Source: Luteimonas vadosa
GTDB taxonomy: Bacteria; Pseudomonadota; Gammaproteobacteria; Xanthomonadales; Xanthomonadaceae
Assembly (NCBI RefSeq): GCF_039543545.1
Contig: NZ_BAABJY010000001.1
Span: 620,001 to 684,000, forward strand
Direction of reading: 5' to 3'
DNA length: 64,000 nt
Shown here: piece after piece, positions 35,545 through 43,858 of the stretch
How positions within the stretch are numbered: the stretch's first letter is position 1
Layout: each line of letters begins with the position of its first letter
The notes under the pieces: model-generated
Told to the model about the DNA's origin: nothing
What the model saw: only the letters and a program-made list of their open reading frames with translations
Databases searched by the model: none
Position numbers and translations under genes: made by a program

Positions 35545-36396
35545 ATGATGCATAAGACCAGTGCGGCACAACACCAGGCTGCGGAGTACCACGGTTCACA
35601 ACAGACGACGCAATCCTGCTTGGACGCTTTAGTTCGCCTACTTGCTACTTCACTACAGATCCGCCACGCCTTGCTACTCACCCATGATGGCCGGCATGGC
35701 TTTTATCTGGATGCAGATTCTCCAGAACCAATCTTCATTCGTTGTGGATTCACTTCCGGATACAGCGGTGAGGGACCAGCCGGACTCGCGATCGCACTGC
35801 ATCTGCTTGAGCGCTTCTCAGTCGAGACGGACGAGGTTGAGGTGCCTGAGAGAGTCCTCAATCGCCTAGATGCCTGCGACCTCCGTCCCAACGACCTAGA
35901 AGCGATTGAAAAGGCTCGCGTTGTAAGACCGCTGCGTCTTCATGACTATAAGCGTGATGGCCTGCTCGGACGGACGCCGCCCCCAGAGGCAATGCGAAAC
36001 CAGTTCTCTGGGTCGATTCCATGGCGCGTCCTAGATGAAAGATTGGTCGATCTCGCCCTGCTGATCGGGCAGGATCCAGATCGAGCGATCTTCAACGCCT
36101 TCCGAAGATTGGAGGTAACGGTCAAGTCACGTTGTGGCCTACCAGGTGAGATTCACGGCGTGCAAGTCTTCAGAAGGGCTTTCCGGGGAGCGGGAGCGAT
36201 CCTTTCGTGGCCCGGGCTTGCGGCCTCTGAAGTGGAAGGGCGGGCGCAACTTTTCGAAGCGGCATTCTTGGCCTATCGGAACCCCAGGGCTCACCGAGAA
36301 GTTGAGGGCGGGGTAGAACTCGCATACCGGGAGTTCTACATAGTGAACGAACTCTTCTCGCTAGAGAGAGAAGCTGAAGCAAAATCCGACCGATAG
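35545..36396 (+). CDS. TIGR02391 (Ymh) family protein
   Basis: A 283-residue protein from the preferred ATG (tandem ATGs at 35545 and 35548). The C-terminal about 130 residues match the Ymh domain (TIGR02391): HGVQVFRRAFRG, then RAQLFEAAFLAYRNPRAHRE. The domain is often found alone, in prophages and near restriction or defence genes, and the RNPRAHR-type motif suggests a HEPN-like helical fold with possible RNase activity; this is inference. The N-terminal part (about residues 1-130) is not recognised. Base composition is lower in GC than its neighbours, consistent with transfer. The same repeat motif lies on both sides. Confidence 0.7.
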   Translation: MMHKTSAAQHQAAEYHGSQQTTQSCLDALVRLLATSLQIRHALLLTHDGRHGFYLDADSPEPIFIRCGFTSGYSGEGPAGLAIALHLLERFSVETDEVEVPERVLNRLDACDLRPNDLEAIEKARVVRPLRLHDYKRDGLLGRTPPPEAMRNQFSGSIPWRVLDERLVDLALLIGQDPDRAIFNAFRRLEVTVKSRCGLPGEIHGVQVFRRAFRGAGAILSWPGLAASEVEGRAQLFEAAFLAYRNPRAHREVEGGVELAYREFYIVNELFSLEREAEAKSDR

Positions 36397-36401
36397 AAAA
36401 A

Positions 36402-36418
36402 TGTGTCAGAGACAATCT
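36402..36418 (+). repeat. TGTGTCAGAGACAATCT motif, copy 3
   Basis: Follows the Ymh stop by 6 nt. It shares GTGTCAG-GACAAT with copies 1 and 2, in the same orientation, so the gene is bracketed by direct repeats. Confidence 0.65.
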
Positions 36419-36591
36419 CTGGGTCAATTTCTTGACCCTCGCACATCGCCGTGCTGCAGGGTTTCGTCGCGTCCATCCTTGTTTCGTCGCAATTCCCTTG
36501 GCGGCCAGGGAGCAACCCTGCCACCGTGGCCGTTCCGCCCGCACGGCGTTTCGCAGCCGCGAAGAGCCCGGGCCATGAGAGGGGACATTCC

Positions 36592-37092
36592 ATGATGCTT
36601 CGCCCGTCGCTGCCGCTGCTCGGCACGGCCATAATCAGCCTGGCCATGTCGCCGGTCTTCGCACAGTCCGCCAAACAGGAGTCACGGGCTGCGGACACGC
36701 TCCACGCCACCGTGGCGGCGCTGGACGAAGCGCTGTTCGATGCCTTCAACCATTGCAGCGACCCGGCGCAGCTGCAGCGCCATGCCGACTACTTCGATGA
36801 GGACATCGAGTTCTACCACGACCTCGGCGGCGTGACCCTGACGCGCGGCGAGATGATCGCGAACACCGCGAAGAACGCCTGCGGCAAGTACCGGCGCGAA
36901 CTGGTGGCCGGGACGCTGGAGGCATTCCCGATCAAGGGATACGGCGCACTCGCTCGCGGAACGCACCGCTTCTGCAAGCACGACACCGACACCTGCGAGG
37001 GGCGGGCGGACTTCGTCCTGCTGTGGCGCGAGCAGGCCGGCCGCTGGCAGGTCACGCGGGCATTCAGCTTCGCGCACGGCCCCGACGACTGA
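36592..37092 (+). CDS. secreted NTF2-like (DUF4440/SnoaL-type) protein
   Basis: A 166-residue protein with a signal peptide (cleavage likely after SPVFAQ) and a nuclear-transport-factor-2-like domain: LDEALFDAFNHCSD, YFDEDIEFYHDLGG, GEMIANTAKNAC and the C-terminal VLLWREQAGRWQVTRAFSF strand pair. Such domains bind small ligands or act as simple enzymes; no function can be named. GC returns to the high chromosomal level here. It lies about 190 nt upstream of the S9 peptidase, possibly with its own promoter. Confidence 0.8.
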   Translation: MMLRPSLPLLGTAIISLAMSPVFAQSAKQESRAADTLHATVAALDEALFDAFNHCSDPAQLQRHADYFDEDIEFYHDLGGVTLTRGEMIANTAKNACGKYRRELVAGTLEAFPIKGYGALARGTHRFCKHDTDTCEGRADFVLLWREQAGRWQVTRAFSFAHGPDD

Positions 37093-37107
37093 GGGAAAAA
37101 CAACAAG

Positions 37108-37123
37108 AGGGGACGGAGGCAAT
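37108..37123 (+). repeat. AGGGGACGGAGGCAAT motif, copy 1
   Basis: Identical 16-mer found three times in this region, here 15 nt after the NTF2-like gene and before the S9 peptidase. Confidence 0.75.
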
Positions 37124-37280
37124 CAATCCGCGAAGACGCCTCCCTCTGGTCAATCCAAGGGGCTGCTATCCTCGATGCAGCAAAGGCACCAGCGCCCGGC
37201 AGGGGAGAGCCCGGCGCTTCGGATGTCCTCGACACTCCACGCCTTTCGCGCACCCACTACTTCTTTCTTCGGAGTCGCAT

Positions 37281-39176
37281 ATGACCGTGTCGATCCGCAT
37301 CCTGCTGGCCCTCGCATGTGCCCTGCCAACCTGTGCGATCGCGGCCGACTCGGCACATGAAGCCGCACTGGAGGCCCGCATCAGCGCGATGGGGAACATC
37401 GGCAGGGCAGGCGATCCGAAATACTCGCCGGACGGCAGCGAGATCGCCTTCATCACCACGCTCAGCGGCACGCCGCAGGCATGGCGGATGCCGGCCGGCG
37501 GTGGCTATCCGCAGCCCATCACCGCCTACGCGGATTCGGTGCTGGGCCTGCGCTGGGCGCCCGATGGCAAGCGCGTGGCGTATGCGGTGGCGCCGGGCGG
37601 TGGCTACAACGCCCAACTGTTCCTCGCCACGCCCGATGGCGTGGACGTGGTGCGCATGAACGAAGGCGAGCACAACACCTTCACTGGCGATTTCGCCGAG
37701 GACGGCCGCTACTACTTCTCGTCCAATGCGCGCAGTGGCGCCAGCATGGACACCTGGATCTGGGATCCCGCCACCGGCAAGGCCAGCCTGGCCATCGAGA
37801 TGGAGGGCCTCGGCGGCATCAGCGACCTGTCGGGCAACCAGGCCCTGGTCGGGCGGCTGGTCACGCGAGGCAATTCGAACCTCTGGCTGGACGACCTGGA
37901 CAGCGAGACGTCGATCCTGCTGACCCCGCACGAGGGCGCCGCGGAAGTGTTCGGGAAGTTCGGCGCCGATCCGTCGGTCGTGCTGCTCGGGCACAACCTG
38001 GGGCGGGATCGCATGGCGTTCGGCCGCATCGACATCGGCGCCGACGGCACGCCCTCGGCGCCGCGCACGCTCGCCGAACGCGACGACGCGGAGCTCGAGG
38101 ACTTCGAACTCAGCGCCGACAAGGCCACCGCGCTGCTGGTCTGGAACGTGGCGGGCCGCAACGAACTCGAGCTCATCGACATCGCGACGGGCAAGCGCCG
38201 CGCGCTGCCTGCGGCCCCGTCCGAGCTGGTGTACGGCGCGGACTTCGCGCCCGATGGCCGCAAGATCGCGCTGACGCTGGCCGGCTCCACGGCGCCCCCC
38301 GACCTGTGGCAACTGGATCTTGCCAGCGGCAAGTACACGCGCCTGACCTGGAGCCCCCACACGGGCGTCGACCTGGACGCACTGGTGCGGCCCGAGCTGC
38401 GCACCTACACCGCGCATGACGGCCTGGAGCTGTCCGGCTGGTTGTACCTGCCTCCCGGCTTCAAGGCGCCCGGTCCGGTGGTCCTGAGCTTCCACGGCGG
38501 CCCAGAAGGCCAGGAACAGCCCGCGTTCCGCGCCGACTACCAGGCGCTGCTGGCCAGTGGCATCGCGGTGTTCGCGCCCAACATCCGCGGCTCGTCGGGC
38601 TTCGGCAAGGCGTTCATGGCGCTGGACAACCAGGCCCTGCGCTTCGACGCCAACCGCGACATCAAGTCCACCGCGGATTTCCTGGTCGATGCCGGCATCG
38701 GCGCCAAGGACAGGCTCGGCATCACGGGCGGTTCCTACGGCGGTTACGTGGTGCTGGTGGGCGTGACCGAGTACCCCGACACCTTCGCCGCCGGCGCGGA
38801 CCTGTTCGGCATGGTCAATTTCGAAACCTTCTTCTCGCAATCCACGCCGTGGATGGGCGCGATCTCGACCGGCGAATACGGCGACCCCAAGACACAGCTC
38901 AAACTTCTGCAGGACCTGTCGCCGATCCACAAGCTCGACCGCGTGGTGACGCCGCTGCTGGTGATGCATGGCGCCAACGACACCAACGTGCCGGTGGTGG
39001 AAGCCGAACAGGTGGTCGACAACCTCAAGCAGCGCGGCGTCGAGGTGCAGTACATCCTGTTCCCGGACGAGGGCCACGGCTGGAGGAAGCAGCCCAACCG
39101 CGTGCGCTCGACGCTCGAGTTGACGCGGTTTTTCCGCAAGCACCTCGTGGGCGGGGCAGCCAGCGGTTCGAAATAA
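37281..39176 (+). CDS. S9-family serine peptidase (prolyl oligopeptidase/acylaminoacyl peptidase type)
   Basis: A 631-residue secreted peptidase. A signal peptide (residues 1-22, ending AIAAD) precedes a WD40-like beta-propeller (about 40-370: PKYSPDGSEIAFIT, LRWAPDGKRVAY, GADFAPDGRKIAL). The alpha/beta hydrolase domain follows. The catalytic triad is visible as S485 in GGSYGG, D567 in HGANDTNVP and H599 in DEGHGW. It cleaves short peptides in the periplasm. GGAG lies 9 nt before ATG 37281. Downstream is a decayed gene fragment. Confidence 0.95.
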   Translation: MTVSIRILLALACALPTCAIAADSAHEAALEARISAMGNIGRAGDPKYSPDGSEIAFITTLSGTPQAWRMPAGGGYPQPITAYADSVLGLRWAPDGKRVAYAVAPGGGYNAQLFLATPDGVDVVRMNEGEHNTFTGDFAEDGRYYFSSNARSGASMDTWIWDPATGKASLAIEMEGLGGISDLSGNQALVGRLVTRGNSNLWLDDLDSETSILLTPHEGAAEVFGKFGADPSVVLLGHNLGRDRMAFGRIDIGADGTPSAPRTLAERDDAELEDFELSADKATALLVWNVAGRNELELIDIATGKRRALPAAPSELVYGADFAPDGRKIALTLAGSTAPPDLWQLDLASGKYTRLTWSPHTGVDLDALVRPELRTYTAHDGLELSGWLYLPPGFKAPGPVVLSFHGGPEGQEQPAFRADYQALLASGIAVFAPNIRGSSGFGKAFMALDNQALRFDANRDIKSTADFLVDAGIGAKDRLGITGGSYGGYVVLVGVTEYPDTFAAGADLFGMVNFETFFSQSTPWMGAISTGEYGDPKTQLKLLQDLSPIHKLDRVVTPLLVMHGANDTNVPVVEAEQVVDNLKQRGVEVQYILFPDEGHGWRKQPNRVRSTLELTRFFRKHLVGGAASGSK

Positions 39177-39255
39177 GCACCAGGGAGTTCGAGCTCCGGC
39201 TGTACTTGTGCAGCTGGACCAAGGCAATTGGCAACGACCCCGGTCCCCCCACTTG

Positions 39256-39386
39256 GCGCTCAAGTGCGCCTGCGTCGGTGGCGCGAGCACCTTGCCGCTG
39301 ACCAGAACCTGATGATGATCGGCATGGCGGTGTGGATGGGGCTGGCCGAGTTAGGGGCGCTGGGGACGGCCGCGCACGGCATTTAG
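39256..39386 (+). pseudogene. decayed copy of the glutaredoxin-MauE gene 3' end
   Basis: Nearly matches the last about 145 bp of the intact gene ending at 43286, in the same orientation. A 20-base identical block near the start (from CTCAAGTG) and a 35-base identical block (39306-39340, from AACCTGATGATG) are followed by GGGGACGG and CGCGCACGGCAT. A deletion of roughly 15-20 bp and substitutions break the frame. Only the 3' end is present. With the intact copy it forms direct repeats about 3.9 kb apart. Confidence 0.85.
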
Positions 39387-39416
39387 CGAACCGGGCACCC
39401 GATTGGCGGCGAGAAC

Positions 39417-39432
39417 AGGGGACGGAGGCAAT
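39417..39432 (+). repeat. AGGGGACGGAGGCAAT motif, copy 2, with inverted partner
   Basis: Same 16-mer as at 37108. Here GGACGGAGG is followed after about 14 bp by CCACCGTCC, so it can form a hairpin with one mismatch, as a REP-type element would. Confidence 0.75.
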
Positions 39433-39574
39433 AACTAATTACCACCGTCCACTTTCTGTTCGCCTTTGTGTCCTGGCCTGTGGCATTCGCCGTACCGGCG
39501 CATGACTTCCGGGCCATGCCCCGGGTAGTCGCCAGGCATAGATTTCCGCCCTTGCGCCTATCGGAATCGCGCCC

Positions 39575-40213
39575 ATGTTGCGCCGGCTCCTGCCCTCAAG
39601 CCTGTTCGTCCTCGCCACCACCGCCTACGCCGTCGATGTGCCGCCGGCGGCACCGCCACCCGACACCGCCGCGCCGATCGAGGCGGTGGTACTGCATCCG
39701 CTGTTCGACGTCGATTTCATGTGCAGCGAGCACTACCAAGGCCAGGTGCCGTACCTGGGCGATGCCCTGGGCAGCGACTGCATGGTCGTGGGCGGGATCG
39801 AGGGCGGCGGCGAGAGCGGCTACACCAGGCCGTTCCGCACCGACGGCAAGTCGAACGAGGACTGGTACGGCTGGCGCACGCCGGTGTTGTCGCCGTTGGC
39901 CGGCACCGTGGACCGCGTCAACGTCAACGCCGTGGTGAATGTGCCCGGGCAGTTGGGCAAGCCGCCGGCGAGCTTCATCCTGCTTTCCGCGGCGGACGGA
40001 ACCCGGGTGATGGTGGCGCACGTCGACGACATCCTCGTCGAGGCCGGCGACACGGTGCAGGCGGGCCAGCCACTGGGCGTGGTCGGCAACAACGGTTTCG
40101 CCCGCGCCCCGCACATCCACGTCGGTGCCTGGCGCGGCGAAACGCCGCTGCAGGTGCGCTTCGACCTGCGCGCGATGGGAGCGCTGCGCAAGAAGGGCGA
40201 CGCAGGCGAGTGA
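39575..40213 (+). CDS. M23-family metallopeptidase
   Basis: A 212-residue protein with a signal peptide (cut near AYA-V, residue 19) and a LytM-type M23 domain. The metal/catalytic HxH is H180-I-H182 in APHIHVGAW; the earlier histidine is in VMVAHVDDI. The usual first HxxxD pair is less clear (the GWRTPVLSPLAGTV region aligns with the start of the domain but lacks the typical H....D), so catalytic competence is uncertain. It would act on peptidoglycan cross-links or a peptide in the periplasm. Confidence 0.83.
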   Translation: MLRRLLPSSLFVLATTAYAVDVPPAAPPPDTAAPIEAVVLHPLFDVDFMCSEHYQGQVPYLGDALGSDCMVVGGIEGGGESGYTRPFRTDGKSNEDWYGWRTPVLSPLAGTVDRVNVNAVVNVPGQLGKPPASFILLSAADGTRVMVAHVDDILVEAGDTVQAGQPLGVVGNNGFARAPHIHVGAWRGETPLQVRFDLRAMGALRKKGDAGE

Positions 40214-40267
40214 GTCGGCCCGGTTCCCTGTCGGCCAGGCAGGCGGGGTCCAGGTAAGATTTCCGCC

Positions 40268-40819
40268 GTGGGCAAGTCCGCCGATCCCATCCGCTTCAAG
40301 GCACGGCTCTCGCGACCGGCAACCCCGAAGGGCGCGACCTGGTCCTTCGTCGTGCTGCCGAAAAGCGCGAGCAAGCAGCTGCCGACGCGGAGCATGGTGA
40401 CCGTCGAGGGCACGCTCGACGACGCACCCTTCCAGGCCACGCTCGAACCCGACGGCGAAGGCAGCCACTGGCTGAAGGTGTCGAAGGCCTTGCGCGAGGC
40501 CGCGGACGTCGCGGTGGGCGACACGGTCGCACTTGCCATCGCACCCGTGGCGAAGGAACCCGAACCCCGCGTGCCCGCCGACCTGCGCAAGGCACTTGCG
40601 GCCAACGCGGCCGCGAAAGCGACCTGGGGCGACATCACGCCCGTTGCGCGGCGCGACTGGATCCACTGGATCACCTCGGGCAAGAAGGCCGAGACGCGCG
40701 TCAAGCGCATCGCGGTCGCCGTCGACAAGCTCGCCTCCGGCAGCCGCCGCGCCTGCTGCTTCGATCGCTCGGGCATGTACAGCAAGGGCAGCATGGGCGC
40801 GCCGGAAGAGGCGGATTAG
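40268..40819 (+). CDS. YdeI/OmpD-associated family protein with DUF1905 domain
   Basis: 183 residues with a GTG start. The N-terminal DUF1905 barrel (about residues 8-95: FKARLSRP, WSFVVLPKSASKQLPTRS, VSKALREAADVAVGDTV) is followed by a short YdeI-type helical part (DLRKALAANAAAKATWGDITPVARRDWIHWITSGKKAETRVKRI, in pieces). In E. coli YdeI is linked to resistance to polymyxin and peptides; the role here is unknown. Confidence 0.85.
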   Translation: MGKSADPIRFKARLSRPATPKGATWSFVVLPKSASKQLPTRSMVTVEGTLDDAPFQATLEPDGEGSHWLKVSKALREAADVAVGDTVALAIAPVAKEPEPRVPADLRKALAANAAAKATWGDITPVARRDWIHWITSGKKAETRVKRIAVAVDKLASGSRRACCFDRSGMYSKGSMGAPEEAD

Positions 40820-40849
40820 CGAAGAACAACGACGGGGCCAGGAACCGGG

Positions 40850-41782
40850 TCAGCGTTCCGATCCGCCAGTCGGCGCGCGGAAGGCACCGCGCCGCCGCGC
40901 CATGTGGAGCAGCAGCAACGTCGCCAGCGTGTTCGTCGCGATCACCAGCCACGAGCTTTCCGGGCCGAACAGGCCGCCGGTCAGCCAGTCGGGTCCGGCA
41001 TAGCGGCTTGCCAGCGGCGCCAGCGCGCGCCAGTCGTCGATGCCGGACAACGGCACGCCGCTGAGCAGGATGGTGAAGTTCCAGGCCGCGTGGTGGGCGA
41101 CGCCCACCCACAGGTTGCGGGTCAGTACGAACAGCCCGGTCCAGAACAGGCCCAGCACGGTCACCGACACGAGCATTGTCGCGACATCGCCTGGGCCGCC
41201 GTGCGTGACGTTCTCCACGTGCATCAGGGCGAATAGCAGCGCCTGGACCGCGAGTGCCGGCCCGGTGCCCCAGGCGCGCTCGAGGACCCGGAACAGCAGC
41301 ACGCGATAGACCAGCTCTTCCAGCATGGCCGCAAGGCCGATGAGGGCCGCCACGCCCCACAACGCCGACGCAGCGCCGCGGAACTGCACGAGTTCGTAAG
41401 CGCCCAGCGCGAACAGCGCGGCGATCGGCAACCCGACCATGAGTGCGCCACCCGCGCCGCCCAGCATCAAGCGCCAAGGTTGCAGCCGCAGCTCGGTGGC
41501 GGGACGCCGCTCGTACCAGCGCACGTAGGCCCAGTATCCTGCCAGCGCGCCCACGAAGATGCCGATGCGCCGGCAGGCGCTCAGCCACGCCGGCCCGGGA
41601 TGGAACAGCGCATCGACCAGCGGCACGAGGCCCTGCCGGACGAGCATCACCATGCCCAGGATCGACGCGCCGCCCAGTAGCAGCGCAAGCAGCATCGCCA
41701 AGGTGCGGCGCAGGCGCGCGGACAGGAGCCGACCGGGTTCCGCGGAAAGCATTGCGTCCGCTTGTGAGGGGTCGGGCGTCAT
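40850..41782 (-). CDS. CPBP-family intramembrane glutamic protease
   Basis: A 310-residue protein with about eight hydrophobic segments and the Abi/CPBP (Rce1-like) motifs: EELVYRVLLFRVL (paired glutamates), a histidine in LMHVENV and another in VAHHAAWN. Bacterial members act in protein processing, peptide maturation or self-immunity; the substrate is unknown. It is convergent with the YdeI-type gene. The N-terminal 20 residues are hydrophilic and an alternative start at Met11 is possible. Confidence 0.88.
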   Translation of the reverse strand: MTPDPSQADAMLSAEPGRLLSARLRRTLAMLLALLLGGASILGMVMLVRQGLVPLVDALFHPGPAWLSACRRIGIFVGALAGYWAYVRWYERRPATELRLQPWRLMLGGAGGALMVGLPIAALFALGAYELVQFRGAASALWGVAALIGLAAMLEELVYRVLLFRVLERAWGTGPALAVQALLFALMHVENVTHGGPGDVATMLVSVTVLGLFWTGLFVLTRNLWVGVAHHAAWNFTILLSGVPLSGIDDWRALAPLASRYAGPDWLTGGLFGPESSWLVIATNTLATLLLLHMARRRGAFRAPTGGSER

Positions 41783-41983
41783 GGTCGTGGGTTGGCATCA
41801 CGTCGATTCGGGGTGCCGGAACTCTACGACCGGGGCGCACGCCGTCGCGCGGCTTTGCGACGGACACGCGATTCGGGGGAATGAAGGCGTCAGGATCGGG
41901 AGCGATTCCGGGGGACTACGCCGATTGCAGGGTTCGGCGCGCACCGTTGCGCTGGGGTCGAACGAAGGGCAAAAAGAGAAGGA

Positions 41984-41999
41984 AGGGGACGGAGGCAAT
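41984..41999 (+). repeat. AGGGGACGGAGGCAAT motif, copy 3
   Basis: Third identical 16-mer, in the 254-nt gap between the CPBP and MerR genes. No other feature is seen in that gap. Confidence 0.75.
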
Positions 42000-42036
42000 T
42001 GAGCCGGATCCTTTCCAGCGCAACGACTCCCCCGCC

Positions 42037-42438
42037 TCACCCATCGAACGACGCCAGGATCGGACACGGCCCCTCGGCCTCGCGACTGCACTCGCGTGCG
42101 AGGGTGCGCAGGTAGTCCCGGGCCTGCTGCATGTCGGCGATCTGCCGGTCGAGCTTTTCGAGCCGGGACTGGGCGAGTTCCCGCGCGCGGCGGCGGTCGT
42201 GGCCGGCGTCCAGCGCCAGCAGTTCACGGATCTCGTCCAGGGTGAAGCCGGCGCGCTGCGCCATGCGGATGAAGCGCAGGCGGCGCACGTCGTCGTCGCC
42301 ATAGCGGCGGATGCCGTCACCCGCGTCCGGGGTGCCCAGCAGGCCCTTGCGCTGGTAGAAGCGCACGGTCTCCACGCCGACGCCGCCGGCCTGGGCGAAC
42401 CGGCCGATGGGCAGGCGGGGGGCTTGACTCCGTACCAT
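42037..42438 (-). CDS. MerR-family transcriptional regulator
   Basis: A 133-residue regulator with the MerR winged-helix start (LPIGRFAQAGGVGVETVRFYQRKGLLGTP) and a dimerisation helix. The C-terminus has CSREAEGPCPILASF, which resembles the metal-binding end of mercury-type MerR proteins, but the third conserved cysteine of true MerR (in the ALDAGH region) is absent. The effector could be another metal or a redox signal. The start at 42438 lies inside the operator palindrome, so the transcript may have a very short leader. It is divergent from the glutaredoxin-MauE gene it most likely controls. Confidence 0.88.
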   Translation of the reverse strand: MVRSQAPRLPIGRFAQAGGVGVETVRFYQRKGLLGTPDAGDGIRRYGDDDVRRLRFIRMAQRAGFTLDEIRELLALDAGHDRRRARELAQSRLEKLDRQIADMQQARDYLRTLARECSREAEGPCPILASFDG

Positions 42439-42455
42439 GGTACGGAATGTAGGCT
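42424..42455 (+). promoter_or_regulatory. MerR-type promoter of the glutaredoxin-MauE gene
   Basis: TTGACT (42424-42429) and TAGGCT (42450-42455) are 20 bp apart, longer than normal and typical of MerR-activated promoters. A perfect 16-bp palindrome CCGTACCATGGTACGG (42430-42445) fills the spacer. The divergent regulator's start codon is part of it. Confidence 0.8.
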
Positions 42456-42497
42456 GCGCCCCTACCTCCCGCAAGCCTCTACGGACAGGACCCCGCC

Positions 42498-43286
42498 ATG
42501 GCCACAGACGCCACCTCCAAGCCCCGCACCGCCACCCTCCATCGCATGGTCATGGACGAGCATGTCTGCCCGTACGGGCTCAAGGCCCGCGACCTGCTGC
42601 GCCGGCAGGGCTACGCCGTCGACGACCGCTGGCTGACCACGCGCGAGCAGGTCGAGGCCTTCAAGGCAGAACACGGGGTCAAGACCACGCCGCAGGTCTT
42701 CATCGACGGCCAGCGGATCGGCGGATACGAGGACTTGCGCGCGCATTTCGGCAAGCCGGTGCCGGACCCCGACGCCACCAGCTACACGCCCGTGGCCGCG
42801 CTGTTCGGAATGACCCTGCTGATGGCGCTGGCCGCGAGCACGGCGGCCTTCGGCACGCCGTTCACCGGGCAGGCGCTGGCATGGTTCATCGCCTTCAGCA
42901 TGGCGGTGCTGGCCTTGCTGAAACTGCAGAACGTCGAACGCTTCGCGACCATGTTCCTCAATTACGACCTGCTGGCGCGGCGCTGGGTGCCGTATTCCTA
43001 CGTCTATCCGTTCGCCGAAGGCCTGGCGGGCATCCTGATGATCGCGGGCGTCGCCACTTGGCTATCGGTGCCGCTGGCGCTGTTCATCGGCACGGTGGGC
43101 GCGGTGTCGGTGTTCAAGGCCGTGTACATCGACAAGCGCACCCTCAAGTGCGCCTGCGTCGGCGGCGCGAGCAAGGTGCCGCTGGGCTTCGTGTCGCTGA
43201 CCGAGAACCTGATGATGATCGGCATGGCGGTGTGGATGGGCCTGGCCGAATTCGGTTTGCTGGGGACGGGCGCGCACGGCATGTAG
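42498..43286 (+). CDS. glutaredoxin-MauE/DoxX fusion membrane protein
   Basis: 262 residues. The N-terminal glutaredoxin domain (residues about 14-85) has the active site C24-P-Y-G27 (one cysteine, monothiol-like) and the cis-proline segment KTTPQVFIDGQRIGGYEDL. The rest has four or five membrane segments of the MauE/DoxX type (VYPFAEGLAGILMIAG, FKAVYIDKRTLKCACVGG), the last with a Cys-x-Cys pair facing the loop. The fusion suggests transfer of reducing equivalents or thiol chemistry at the inner membrane; function untested. It is controlled by the divergent MerR gene through a 20-bp-spacer promoter. Confidence 0.88.
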   Translation: MATDATSKPRTATLHRMVMDEHVCPYGLKARDLLRRQGYAVDDRWLTTREQVEAFKAEHGVKTTPQVFIDGQRIGGYEDLRAHFGKPVPDPDATSYTPVAALFGMTLLMALAASTAAFGTPFTGQALAWFIAFSMAVLALLKLQNVERFATMFLNYDLLARRWVPYSYVYPFAEGLAGILMIAGVATWLSVPLALFIGTVGAVSVFKAVYIDKRTLKCACVGGASKVPLGFVSLTENLMMIGMAVWMGLAEFGLLGTGAHGM

Positions 43287-43858
43287 CGCGCCGGCTGCGC
43301 GGCAGGCCGGCGGCGACGCCCTCCCTCCGCCGGCCGCGTCCAGAAGGATTCCAGTTGCGGAAGCACGGATCCATGCCGGCCCAAGGACAACCACGGCGGT
43401 GTCGAAAAGGGAGTCGAAGCCGGGGATGACGATTCCGTTTCGGCGGGCAAGGCAGCATGGTGCGGAACGATGAACGCGTCGAGCATCTTCTGCGGCTTGC
43501 ACGAGGGGGCTCAGGAGAGAATCCAGCGACTCTGTTTCCTTTCGAGCAAAAACTCTCTCCTCCCTCCTGGCACCAATTGCACCGCCACGCACGTTCAACT
43601 CGGCGTGTGACCACTGCGTGCAGCGTCCTGGCCGTCGCTGAATACGCCGGAATGCGACTCGGCTCCGCGCGCGGGATCGACCGCGCACGGCGCGCCTCAT
43701 GCGCGCGTATTCATGTCGATCGAAATGAACCAACGCGAAAAGGACGCTGCCGTTTCACGTGCATGCGACTTGCGCGGGTCTAGGGTCGGGGCCTCTTCTC
43801 CCCCCAGAGAGGCACGCCGCCCGGGGCTCGATCCCCGGAAGCGGCTGCAGGATGCACC
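43287..43858. other. 572-bp gap without a recognisable gene
   Basis: Open frames here have no recognisable domains or ribosome sites and are probably spurious. An 8-bp inverted repeat AGGAGAGA (43513-43520) and TCTCTCCT (43554-43561) flanks a 33-nt loop; its meaning is unclear. Confidence 0.5.

Noticed and set aside
37281..39176. S9 peptidase and NTF2-like genes as cargo of the mobile region
   Set aside because: Their GC and codon use match the chromosome and the functions are ordinary; only the repeats and fragments around them are unusual.
43457..43783. Open frame of 108 codons in the gap after the glutaredoxin-MauE gene
   Set aside because: Composition is not protein-like, no ribosome site, no domain, and overlapping minus-strand frames are equally long.
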